Positions 1-6,630 of a DNA stretch of 14,577 nt are shown piece by piece. Within the stretch, counting starts at the first letter, position 1. Every line of letters starts with the position of its first letter. Origin of the DNA: Bacillota bacterium (GTDB lineage Bacteria > Bacillota_E > Sulfobacillia > Sulfobacillales > Sulfobacillaceae); assembly GCA_021820645.1 (NCBI GenBank), contig JAKADJ010000027.1, positions 1 to 14,577 of the forward strand, in the 5' to 3' direction. A program made the translations under genes and the position numbers. The notes beneath the pieces are model-generated. The model did no database searches. It saw only the letters and a program-made list of their open reading frames with translations, and was not told where the DNA came from.

Positions 1-280
1 TGACGATGTTCCATAAAATATCGCGCAGCGCCACGACATCGCCCGGCGGGAATAGCCACCCATTAACCTGCGGTTGGACGATGTCTCGGGGTCCATGAGG
101 GCAGTCACTGGCCACAATCGGCACGCCTCGCACCAGAGCCTCGACCAGAACCACGCCAAACCCCGCATAGATGGGTTTCTACTGGTGACCCCGAGCACTC
201 AGTTCTCCAACCACCAGGGATGTTACCCGTTGAATCCCACCACGGCCGCCCACCGCCGCACTAACCAGTAATATCCGCAC
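1..280 (-). pseudogene. GT4 glycosyltransferase remnant, internally deleted, truncated by window edge
   Basis: Read on the minus strand from a GTG at 280, the frame begins VRILLVSAAVGGRGGIQRV, a normal GT4 N-terminus with a glycine-rich loop, and runs 33 codons to an in-frame TAG at 181-179. The same frame then continues as a GT4 C-terminal donor-binding segment: YAGFGVVLVEALVRGVPIVA, then SDCPHGPRDIV and NGWLFPPGD, open to base 1. In intact relatives these two parts lie more than 200 residues apart, so the middle of the enzyme appears to be lost, with a stop at or near the join. The usual Glu in YEGFG is Ala here. The rest of the C-terminus lies outside the window. I infer a dead glycosyltransferase of this locus. 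A sequencing or assembly fault is the main alternative. Confidence 0.8.
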
Positions 281-431
281 CAGTCATCGCCCCAAATTAA
301 CCGTAAACCGGGTGAAATGAGCGGTCAAGAGAGAACTTAAGGGTGACCTTTGCAATCATCGCGGACGGGTGATGTGTCGCCCAATCCCTACGACTAAGAT
401 GAAGGTAGTATCCCTGGGAAAGGATATTGCC
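281..431. promoter_or_regulatory. Noncoding gap with three GGGTGA hexamers, between divergent genes
   Basis: This 151-base gap separates the minus-strand glycosyltransferase remnant from the plus-strand flippase, so it should hold the flippase promoter. GGGTGA occurs at 310, 341 and 367, all in the same orientation and about 31 and 26 bases apart. I saw no convincing -35/-10 pair. A GTG at 369 could extend the flippase frame upstream, but the better ribosome site lies further down. Confidence 0.4.
416..424 (+). promoter_or_regulatory. Ribosome binding site choosing the flippase start at 432
   Basis: GGGAAAGGA lies 7 bases before the ATG at 432. The upstream in-frame GTG at 369 and ATGs at 372 and 399 have nothing comparable in front of them, and the residues they would add are not membrane-like. 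Confidence 0.55.
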
Positions 432-1904
432 ATGGCAATAGATAGCAACGTCGCCCTTGTCAAACGCACTGGGATTCTGAGCGTTGGTAAAATACTTCAA
501 AGTACGATGAGTTTTTTTGCCACCATCTATATGGCGCACGTACTAGGGCCGGTTGACTTTGGCATCATTGGATTTACCGCGGCCATCACCGCATATTTTG
601 GTCTGGCGTCGACGTTAGGAATCCCTACCATGGCCACCCGAGAAATCTCCAAGGCCGATGGGGATTTCGCTCGCCAGGGGCTCATTGTCGGGGATGTCGC
701 CTACCTGACGGCGGGATTGGCCTTGACTAGTTATGCTTTGCTTTGGCTCTTTACCCCAATATTTACGCTTACCCCGACCGTCCAGGCCATCTTACTGATA
801 TCAGGTCTTCAAGTATTGATCAATTCCTTGTCGCCTCAGTGGGCTAGTGTCGGCATCCAGCGAACGGACTTTAATGTGATTGCCAACATCATCGGGACTC
901 TCATTCGGGTGAGCCTGGTGTTCTTGCTTATCCATGGTCCCAAAAACCTGCTGGATGTCCCTGCGGTCGCGGCAGTGGGAACCTTGGCCACGGTGATTGT
1001 GGAGTGGTGGTTGTTCCACAAGGTGACGCCGATACGCTGGAGCCCATCCTGGTCACGTTTATGGTCAATCTTTCGTCGGTCGTTGCCATTAACCACCGCG
1101 TCCGCCATGATGCAGATCTATAGCAGCGTCGATACAATTTTTTTGGGATACTGGGATGGCTTGGGAGTCGTAGGGTATTACAATGCCGCGTATAAACTCG
1201 TGCTTTTTCTTACGAATTTCACCACCGTATACAACCAAATTATCTTCCCCTTGGCCACCCGCCTCTATTTCACGGATACCGACCGATTAAAGTCGCAATT
1301 AAGTAATAGCTTGTCGGTCAGTACGCTGGTCACGATGCCTATCATGCTTGGGGGAAGTTGGCTGGCCGGCCCCATTATCCGGACGATATTTGGAAGCCAA
1401 TTCGGTGCTGCGGCCCCGGTTCTACGCATTCTCTTATGGAGTTGGGGGGCGACTGTGGCCACGTTGCACTACGGCTCGGTGCTCGTGGCAGGAAATCAGG
1501 AGCGGCGATTTGCCAAAGGAATCGCATGGGGGGCGATGATAAACCTGGTCGCTAATCTCATTGCCATCCCATTATGGGGAGACATCGGAGCTGCCGCCTC
1601 AATCTTAGTGACGGAGCTAGCAAACCTCGCATACATGATGTACCACATGTATCGTCAGTTGGGATGGTACGGACCTTCCTCGCGCACCCTCCTGGGTGTG
1701 ACAGCAAGCTCGGGGTTTATGCTCGCGGGCCTAGACTTACTATCCCGACGCCTAAACTTTTTCGAGAGCATTGTGTTGGGTGCCCTTTTGTATAGCCTGG
1801 GACTGCTCATTACTCGAACCGTGAGGCCTCATCAGATAAGACGGGCGGCACGCGTCCTAGTTCCGCAATCCCGTCTTAATAAGACACCTAAGTCCACGCA
1901 CTAA
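432..1904 (+). CDS. wzx: Wzx-type polysaccharide flippase (MOP/PST family)
   Basis: Predicted 490-residue integral membrane protein. It is hydrophobic along almost its whole length, with many helices separated by short charged loops, as in RfbX/Wzx lipid-linked oligosaccharide flippases of the MOP superfamily (usually 400-500 residues, 12-14 helices). The N-terminus has the family look: LVKRTGILSVGKILQ, followed by a first helix and LGPVDFGIIGF. The second half again has the pattern YYNAAYKLVLF followed by a hydrophobic core. The tail after the last helix is basic (RTVRPHQIRRAARVL), as expected for a cytoplasmic end. It would move undecaprenyl-diphosphate-linked repeat units across the membrane for the Wzy-like polymerase encoded at 6627-8078. 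It is separate from the minus-strand operon and heads a plus-strand group. The start at 432 is chosen on its ribosome site; GTG 369 would add 21 residues. Substrate cannot be read from sequence. Confidence 0.88.
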   Translation: MAIDSNVALVKRTGILSVGKILQSTMSFFATIYMAHVLGPVDFGIIGFTAAITAYFGLASTLGIPTMATREISKADGDFARQGLIVGDVAYLTAGLALTSYALLWLFTPIFTLTPTVQAILLISGLQVLINSLSPQWASVGIQRTDFNVIANIIGTLIRVSLVFLLIHGPKNLLDVPAVAAVGTLATVIVEWWLFHKVTPIRWSPSWSRLWSIFRRSLPLTTASAMMQIYSSVDTIFLGYWDGLGVVGYYNAAYKLVLFLTNFTTVYNQIIFPLATRLYFTDTDRLKSQLSNSLSVSTLVTMPIMLGGSWLAGPIIRTIFGSQFGAAAPVLRILLWSWGATVATLHYGSVLVAGNQERRFAKGIAWGAMINLVANLIAIPLWGDIGAAASILVTELANLAYMMYHMYRQLGWYGPSSRTLLGVTASSGFMLAGLDLLSRRLNFFESIVLGALLYSLGLLITRTVRPHQIRRAARVLVPQSRLNKTPKSTH

Positions 1905-2022
1905 TTGAAGTTGCAACCATACCATCGATGTCCAGGATTGGCCCGGACTGCACTAGAGCCCGGATCGGCATCCGGGGACTGGAGGTGAGAAAAATCACCA
2001 GACGATCACCCCTACAAGATGG

Positions 2023-2051
2023 TTTTTTATAGCAAAACATCGGTTTATTAT
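2023..2051 (+). promoter_or_regulatory. Weak candidate promoter for the 2088 gene
   Basis: TATTAT at 2046-2051 resembles a -10 box and sits 17 bases after a TTTTTT at 2023-2028, a poor -35 match. The AT-rich setting about 40 bases before the start codon is the main support. Low confidence. Confidence 0.22.
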
Positions 2052-2071
2052 AAAGTCCAAAAGACATAAAT

Positions 2072-2076
2072 GGAGG
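2072..2076 (+). promoter_or_regulatory. Ribosome binding site choosing the start at 2088
   Basis: GGAGG lies 11 bases before the ATG at 2088. It overlaps the alternative in-frame ATG at 2070, which therefore cannot use it, so 2088 is the likelier start. Confidence 0.6.
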
Positions 2077-2087
2077 TATGCAAGAAT

Positions 2088-2804
2088 ATGATTAGAACCC
2101 CACTACCCGTCGTCCTTACGGCTACCATTGAACCCGCTCCGTTACCTAAACTCGCTTTGGCCGACCCTTTGGGACGGTGGTATCAATATCGCGACGCCTT
2201 GAATTTCTGGTTAAGTCGACCTAGCGTCAGGCAAATAGTATGGTGCGAAAATAGTGGATACCCCATTGACTTTTCACTGGTCCTCGATCAAGCCCGAAAA
2301 GCGCAGAAAGATCTGGAGATCCTAAGTTATCCAGGTAACGAAGAAACACGATCCAAAGGCCGCGGCTATGGGGAGGGCGAAATTTTACGATATGCTATTG
2401 AGAATTCTCGGGTTTTGACGAATACACCAGGATTCTTCAAAGCAACCGGTCGGCTCATCATTGAGAATTTTGAAACTCTTTCACGGTCCTCGGCTAATCA
2501 TCCCGTAGTGATTTCAGAGCGTACGGTGAGGCACCATGGATGGGCGGACACTCGCTTCTATAAAATGGACCGGGACTTCTACTGTCGCCACCTTATCAAT
2601 GTACATGCCGATTCCGACAATCCCGAATGGATTCTTGGCCGAGCCTACGCCAAGGTTCTTGGCCCGCTGAGGATCCCGTCTTTTCGTCGCGCGATACGAG
2701 TGCGGGGCACCTCAGGAAACGGCCAATCCTATGAAGATAGCGAGGTGCGCCATATGCTAAAGTCTGCGGCTGCCATCTCCGGGTATTACCAAATTAAATT
2801 TTGA
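2088..2804 (+). CDS. Unrecognised polysaccharide-locus protein, possibly glycosyltransferase-like
   Basis: I cannot name this 238-residue protein. It has no signal peptide or membrane segment, so it should be cytoplasmic. It has conserved-looking landmarks: a beta-strand-like start VVLTATIEP (9-17), ADPLGRWYQYRDALNFW (25-41), IVWCENSGY (50-58), KGRGYGEGE (90-98), FKATGRLIIEN (117-127) and DTRFYKMDRDFY (154-165). A hydrophobic strand ending in ENSG, then KGxGYGE, then K-TGR, then an acidic region recalls uncharacterised GT-A-like proteins in capsule and LPS clusters; this is a resemblance from memory, not a search. It follows the flippase by 183 bases and precedes a P-loop gene by 69. I infer a transferase acting on the repeat unit or its decoration. 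An unrelated sugar-modifying enzyme is also possible. Confidence 0.6.
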   Translation: MIRTPLPVVLTATIEPAPLPKLALADPLGRWYQYRDALNFWLSRPSVRQIVWCENSGYPIDFSLVLDQARKAQKDLEILSYPGNEETRSKGRGYGEGEILRYAIENSRVLTNTPGFFKATGRLIIENFETLSRSSANHPVVISERTVRHHGWADTRFYKMDRDFYCRHLINVHADSDNPEWILGRAYAKVLGPLRIPSFRRAIRVRGTSGNGQSYEDSEVRHMLKSAAAISGYYQIKF

Positions 2805-2873
2805 CATCCTTCTGGCGTCCCGCAATTCACGGAGCTTTTGATCTTATAGACCTTACGGGGGTGCCCTAACTCC

Positions 2874-3398
2874 ATGAGCACAGATAACATCTTAGTGCAG
2901 AAATTTCGTCGCATCTACGTCGTAGGAGGAACAGGCAGCGGTAAATCACTTGCCGCAGGTATCCTATCGGCGACGTTACGGATCCCGTGGTATGACCTAG
3001 ATGGGGATGATGTGTATTCCCTCACCCATAAGGACAGAAAGCATTATCTACAAAATTTAATGCAGCAAGATCAATGGATTTGCGAAGCAGATGGCATCGC
3101 TGCCGAGTGGGTAAACTCAGCTGACATTACCTTGGTCATCTCGACGCCCCGCTTAATCCGTGTCTCCCGAATATTGAAACGTGCCCTATTGAAGAGCATG
3201 GGCAAACAATTTAAAGGACAGCTAGGTAGGGAGACTTGTCGCACCCTAGCTTTTCGCTTAGCCTTGACCTGGCGATATGAAAAAGACATTTTAAATCCGT
3301 ATATAAACAAAAATAACACGAAGGATATTGTATTCGTAACGGATAATCGGAAGGTCATGTGTCGCCTGTACCATCCAACGGATGCAGATAATCCATGA
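2874..3398 (+). CDS. Small P-loop NTPase/kinase-like protein
   Basis: This 174-residue protein starts at an ATG with a G-rich stretch about 12 bases upstream. Residues 14-25 (IYVVGGTGSGKS) form a strand plus Walker A loop. IPWYDLDGDD (37-46) follows at the place where small nucleoside and shikimate kinases bind substrate. WICEADG (68-74) and the following SADITLVISTP (82-92) fit a second core strand and a Walker B-like position. Basic helices follow (RVSRILKRALLKS), as in a lid. The order resembles the DNA topology modulation (FlaR)/adenylate-kinase-like P-loop group, whose members are of similar size; true substrates are mostly unknown. In place of the usual WIxEG it has WICEADG. The 3' part is visibly AT-rich (19 of 60 bases G or C at 3301-3360), unlike the main operon, suggesting separate acquisition. 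Role in the locus is unknown. Confidence 0.7.
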   Translation: MSTDNILVQKFRRIYVVGGTGSGKSLAAGILSATLRIPWYDLDGDDVYSLTHKDRKHYLQNLMQQDQWICEADGIAAEWVNSADITLVISTPRLIRVSRILKRALLKSMGKQFKGQLGRETCRTLAFRLALTWRYEKDILNPYINKNNTKDIVFVTDNRKVMCRLYHPTDADNP

Positions 3399-3483
3399 TT
3401 TTCTAAACTACTCCAGGGCCCACCATATATTCCAAGAACCATACCAACCCATTTCACGTGACGAATTGCATCAATCTTCAGCC
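3399..3483. other. Short gap between convergent genes
   Basis: Plus-strand and minus-strand transcription units end on either side of these 85 bases. I see an isolated 8-bp palindrome TCACGTGA at 3454-3461, but no stem followed by a T run in either direction, so no intrinsic terminator can be called. Confidence 0.4.
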
Positions 3484-4515
3484 CTATCGCATGGTTAACA
3501 TGCCTTGGTACTGCTTAAGATACTGATCTACCATTGCATCCCGCGAATATAGGGATTCATGTCGGTCGCGCTTCACCATGAGGTCGTTCACGTCGCTGGA
3601 GCGGAGGACATCCAGGAGTTTTCTCGCCCCATCTTCGTAATCGCCCGTTCGATAGCGGGTGACCCAATCCAGCCCTTGAAATCCCGGTATGGCGGGTGCC
3701 ACCACCGCTGTCAGTTGGGTCAAAGCCTCGATGGCGACCAACGGCAATCCTTCATACTGAGAGGCGAAAACCACAACCTGTGACTCGGCGATGTGAGACG
3801 CGACATCGTCTCGGGGCCCTAGCCATTCAATCCAACTGTCCCGATATGCTTGCCGAAGAGTTCCCATTAGTCGGCCGCCACCCAACATCCGCAGATGCAA
3901 CGCGGGTATGCTGGCTCGGGCTCGACGAACGATTTCGATGACACCTGCGGGGTTTTTTTGTGCTTCCAATCTTCCGACGAATGACACCAGATGGCGGTCC
4001 TTATCCGGGTTCGCGTTGGTCCATGGCACGCCGTTGACGATGACGGGCGAATTAGACCAGACGGCCGCCGCAGAACAGGCGTACTGGCGATAAGCCCGCG
4101 TCCGATAGTAGACGTCTGTCATCTGACGCATAAGCGAATGGCCAGGCCATCGCACGTGGTTATGAATGGTCCTAACCAGAACAAGCTTAGACGACCCCAT
4201 AGCCATCGCCATGCCCAGAAGTTCGGGGAGTTCGGTGTGAACGTGGATCAGATCTGGGCGCCACTCGCGAGTCATTTGATGCGCATCATAGAGTTTCCTT
4301 ATCAAGTTATCGGGAGCTATTTTCACCTGAACACCGTTAGACTGCAGTGCCGCAATATTTTTGGCAAGGTTGCGGTGGCCGGTGGCCGACACCACGATGG
4401 ATTCCCATCCCCTTTGCCGTACCCCGATCGCGATAGCCATGGCTACTTGTTCGGCCCCGCCAATTCCTAACGAGCCAACCACTTGGACCACCTTAGGATA
4501 TGGGCTACTCAACAT
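3484..4515 (-). CDS. GT4-family glycosyltransferase (last gene of minus-strand operon)
   Basis: This 343-residue GT-B retaining glycosyltransferase, cytoplasmic or membrane-associated, would extend the lipid-linked repeat unit. The N-terminal acceptor domain opens with VVQVVGSLGIGGAEQVA (9-25), the glycine-rich loop typical of GT4, and has DLIHVHTELP (88-97). The linker region carries PVIVNGV (157-163). The C-terminal donor domain has FVGRLEAQKNP (179-189) and YEGLPLVAIEAL (254-265), whose EGLP...E pattern is the family's E-x7-E motif that contacts the nucleotide sugar. It is slightly short for GT4 (usually about 360-400). Its ATG lies inside the end of the upstream GT2 gene (11-base overlap), with no strong ribosome site, suggesting translational coupling. 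Donor and acceptor cannot be read. Confidence 0.88.
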   Translation of the reverse strand: MLSSPYPKVVQVVGSLGIGGAEQVAMAIAIGVRQRGWESIVVSATGHRNLAKNIAALQSNGVQVKIAPDNLIRKLYDAHQMTREWRPDLIHVHTELPELLGMAMAMGSSKLVLVRTIHNHVRWPGHSLMRQMTDVYYRTRAYRQYACSAAAVWSNSPVIVNGVPWTNANPDKDRHLVSFVGRLEAQKNPAGVIEIVRRARASIPALHLRMLGGGRLMGTLRQAYRDSWIEWLGPRDDVASHIAESQVVVFASQYEGLPLVAIEALTQLTAVVAPAIPGFQGLDWVTRYRTGDYEDGARKLLDVLRSSDVNDLMVKRDRHESLYSRDAMVDQYLKQYQGMLTMR

Positions 4516-5383
4516 AACGATGGCCCCATTCCAAGTATCCCTCTGTGATACCAGATAAGATCACAGTTTTTTCGCTGACCTTGAGCTCGTCCCCCAAAAT
4601 CCTTTGCACCGAGCGTTTTACTCTTAGGTCGATCACGTAGCGTCCGAGCGCCTTGGACAACATCCGTTCCACTGCGGTATGCCGATATTTATGTAAGAGA
4701 GCCCCGCGCGCGCGCGCCATACCTAGCACCTTGTTGTGCCCGGGCACTTCTGCGACATGCAGGCAAGCCAATCGGGGTTGGTAGGTCACGGGAATGTTCG
4801 CTATCATGCTACGGATGGCATAATCGGTGTCCTCATCCCCCCCGAAATATGTACCCATTCCTAGGCGCTCATCGAATTCCCCGATGCGTTCTAGACAATC
4901 CCGACGAAACACTGGAAACCCGCTATAAGTCCACGCCGTGACGGGTGTGACGCGTCGCATGGTGAGTGGTAATCGTTTTCCCGTCCAGTGCTGACGTTGA
5001 TCGACGGTACGACCAAGAAACACCCCACCCGAGCTTGCACTTAATCCAATATCTCTTAAGGCCTCCGCGTACCCCCGGTTGATCTGGGCATCATCGTCAA
5101 TGCAAATAATCCAAAGCCCTTTGGAAGCTTGCACCGCAGAGTTCCTGCCTTTGGCTACCCCCACGTCATCGGGCCGCGCAATGTATTGGATGGCGGGCAA
5201 AAGTTGGCGATAAGGCTCGACCTCCAAGCCTAATGGGCTCGTTGGATTTTGGTCGACGACGACGACCTCATAGTTATTTTCAAGTATGGACCCTACAGCA
5301 CTAATTGATTTCAGCAGTTTTCCAATGTGTGACGCACGTCCCCGGCTACTGATGCAGAACGAAAAGAGTAGAGGCTTATCCAT
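4505..5383 (-). CDS. GT2-family glycosyltransferase
   Basis: This 292-residue GT-A inverting glycosyltransferase would add one sugar to the repeat unit on the cytoplasmic face. It begins FSFCISSRGRASHIGKLLKS (7-26), the usual first strand of GT2 enzymes. It continues with YEVVVVDQNP (38-47), GVAKGRNSAVQASKG (75-89) and the metal-binding acidic triplet in IICIDDDAQI (92-101). SGFPVFRRDCLERIGEFDERL (154-174) and GGDEDTDYAIR (181-191) are the acceptor-side motifs, the latter holding the likely catalytic acid/base region. The start at 5383 is preferred over the upstream ATG at 5413 because a strong AAGGAG lies before it. The gene is 44 bases from its upstream neighbour, the widest gap in this operon. 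The coding strand has an alternating CG tract at 4705-4717 giving an Arg-Ala-Arg run. Confidence 0.9.
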   Translation of the reverse strand: MDKPLLFSFCISSRGRASHIGKLLKSISAVGSILENNYEVVVVDQNPTSPLGLEVEPYRQLLPAIQYIARPDDVGVAKGRNSAVQASKGLWIICIDDDAQINRGYAEALRDIGLSASSGGVFLGRTVDQRQHWTGKRLPLTMRRVTPVTAWTYSGFPVFRRDCLERIGEFDERLGMGTYFGGDEDTDYAIRSMIANIPVTYQPRLACLHVAEVPGHNKVLGMARARGALLHKYRHTAVERMLSKALGRYVIDLRVKRSVQRILGDELKVSEKTVILSGITEGYLEWGHRYVE

Positions 5384-5390
5384 GAAATGG

Positions 5391-5398
5391 CTCTCCTT
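5391..5398 (-). promoter_or_regulatory. Ribosome binding site choosing the GT2 start at 5383
   Basis: On the minus strand AAGGAGAG lies 7 bases before the ATG at 5383. The longer reading frame starting at 5413 would place this site inside the coding region. Confidence 0.7.
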
Positions 5399-5427
5399 AT
5401 AGTTTAATGACACCTTTGGTAGACCTA

Positions 5428-6630
5428 TTAGGTCGGGCCGCGAGTCTTGATGGATACCTGGCCCGATTTACGGTCGAGGAGATTGATGGGTGGATGCCGA
5501 ATACTTAATTCTTCATATAGGGTCCGTAAGTGCGCTACCACTTGTCCCGGAAGATAGCCCTCTTCTATCCGTCTTCGATTGTCGTGGCCCCACACGGCAC
5601 AACGCGCCGGATCGAGATCAGCTAATTTCCGCGTGAGGGCTTTGGTATCCCCGGGATTAATGAGAAATGATGGGTCAAGCAAACTCGGCATGGCACCGAC
5701 CTTGGTACCGATGACGGTAAGACCTGCATACATGGCTTCAAGCACCACCAGCGGCAACCCTTCGGAATAGGAAGGCAACACCAGAACGTGGCCTTGCTCA
5801 AAGAGGTGCTCCTTAGTGGCACCCGTGATGACCCCGTGAAATGTCACCCGCTCGGTGAGATGCGACCGCGACATGATCTCTAGCGCTCGAGACCAGCCAT
5901 GATTCATGTCCATGCCAGTCCACACAATGTTGCGCTCGAAATCGATGCGGTCCCCCGCCACATGTAACTCCCAATCCATAGATCCGGGCAAATCTGATAG
6001 CGCTCGGATCAGATCGAGGAATCCCTTGGCCACCGAAATGTGACTCACAAAGAGGATCCGAAGTGATTCTCGCTGCCCAACCCGATCCGGTAGTTGGGGC
6101 CATGCTTGGATCCATGTGCCAGGAACCGGGTTGCGCAAAACAGCCATCCGGTTGACCGGCACGAACGGAAATTGAGATTTCATCAGAGGATCAAAAACTA
6201 AAAGCTTATCGATCTTGGAAAGGGTTTGGGCCACCACCCCCCGATACCGGCAGCGCAACCAAAATTGACGGAAGTCACCGCCGTGGAATTGCAGTACGAT
6301 CTTTAATCCTAGCATCCGCGCCAGGGCGACCAGCACCAGGTCGCGGACCACACCGGTGTTGGATTGAGATAGCGGCATATGTAAAATTTTGGTTTGGTCG
6401 CGAGATTTCCAGGCGATCCGAACCAAGCGCAATGCCTGGCCCAGGCCACGCATGGCGCTACGAATACTCCACCGGGCCCGCGAAGCATTGCTGGACGCCG
6501 TGAGATCAATAAAAATGTACTGAATGTTATGATTGGGCCCTTCTTGCAAGAAGGTCTCGGTCACCAATTCGGGACCAGCGATGGGGGGCGGCAAGGGCCC
6601 AGCTAGAATCACGGTCAAGGCCTTATTCAC
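5428..6630 (-). CDS. GT4-family glycosyltransferase
   Basis: This 400-residue GT-B glycosyltransferase starts at a GTG whose GTGA overlaps the stop of the polymerase gene, with AGGTGA a few bases upstream. The N-terminal domain begins VILAGPLPPPIAGPELVTE (7-25), a proline/glycine loop seen in a subset of GT4 enzymes, and holds IVLQFHGGDF (111-120), the usual H-G strand. The donor domain starts near LRILFVSHISVAKGF (190-204), then LHVAGD (222-227), VTFHGVITG (262-270) and YSEGLPLVVLEAMYAG (288-303), which carries the E-x7-E motif. Length fits the family. The C-terminal 25 residues or so are polar and look disordered. It probably adds one sugar of the repeat. The donor cannot be read. Tight coupling to the polymerase supports one joint pathway. 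Confidence 0.9.
   Translation of the reverse strand: MNKALTVILAGPLPPPIAGPELVTETFLQEGPNHNIQYIFIDLTASSNASRARWSIRSAMRGLGQALRLVRIAWKSRDQTKILHMPLSQSNTGVVRDLVLVALARMLGLKIVLQFHGGDFRQFWLRCRYRGVVAQTLSKIDKLLVFDPLMKSQFPFVPVNRMAVLRNPVPGTWIQAWPQLPDRVGQRESLRILFVSHISVAKGFLDLIRALSDLPGSMDWELHVAGDRIDFERNIVWTGMDMNHGWSRALEIMSRSHLTERVTFHGVITGATKEHLFEQGHVLVLPSYSEGLPLVVLEAMYAGLTVIGTKVGAMPSLLDPSFLINPGDTKALTRKLADLDPARCAVWGHDNRRRIEEGYLPGQVVAHLRTLYEELSIRHPPINLLDRKSGQVSIKTRGPT

Larger units (their letters stand above)
1905..2087. promoter_or_regulatory. Noncoding gap with two small inverted repeats and a TCACCC hexamer
   Basis: The gap lies between the flippase stop and the unknown gene. It contains a 7-bp perfect stem with a 4-base loop at 1959-1976 (arms CCCGGAT and ATCCGGG) and a 5-bp stem at 1984-1999 (arms GGTGA and TCACC around an A-rich loop). 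TCACCC at 2006-2011 is the reverse complement of the hexamer repeated before the flippase. Neither hairpin is followed directly by a T run, so a terminator is not supported. The bases from about 2021 to 2070 turn AT-rich. Confidence 0.35.

Noticed and set aside
74..271. Plus-strand open frame of 65 codons at the left edge
   Set aside because: It is the opposite strand of the glycosyltransferase remnant, whose minus-strand translation gives clear GT4 motifs. The plus-strand product resembles nothing.
1911..1939. Promoter TTGCAA with a 17-base spacer
   Set aside because: The matching -10 position reads AGGATT, a poor match, and it lies far from the next start codon.
1959..1976. Intrinsic terminator after the flippase
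   Set aside because: The 7-bp stem is real, but no T run follows; the nearest one is about 45 bases downstream and is separated by another small dyad.
3071..3457. Minus-strand frame of 128 codons opposite the P-loop gene
   Set aside because: The plus-strand frame carries a proper Walker A loop. The antisense product has no recognisable features.
3991..4470. Plus-strand open frame of 159 codons inside the GT4 gene
   Set aside because: It is antisense to a gene with full GT4 motifs, rich in His/Pro/Arg as expected for a shadow frame, and has no ribosome site.
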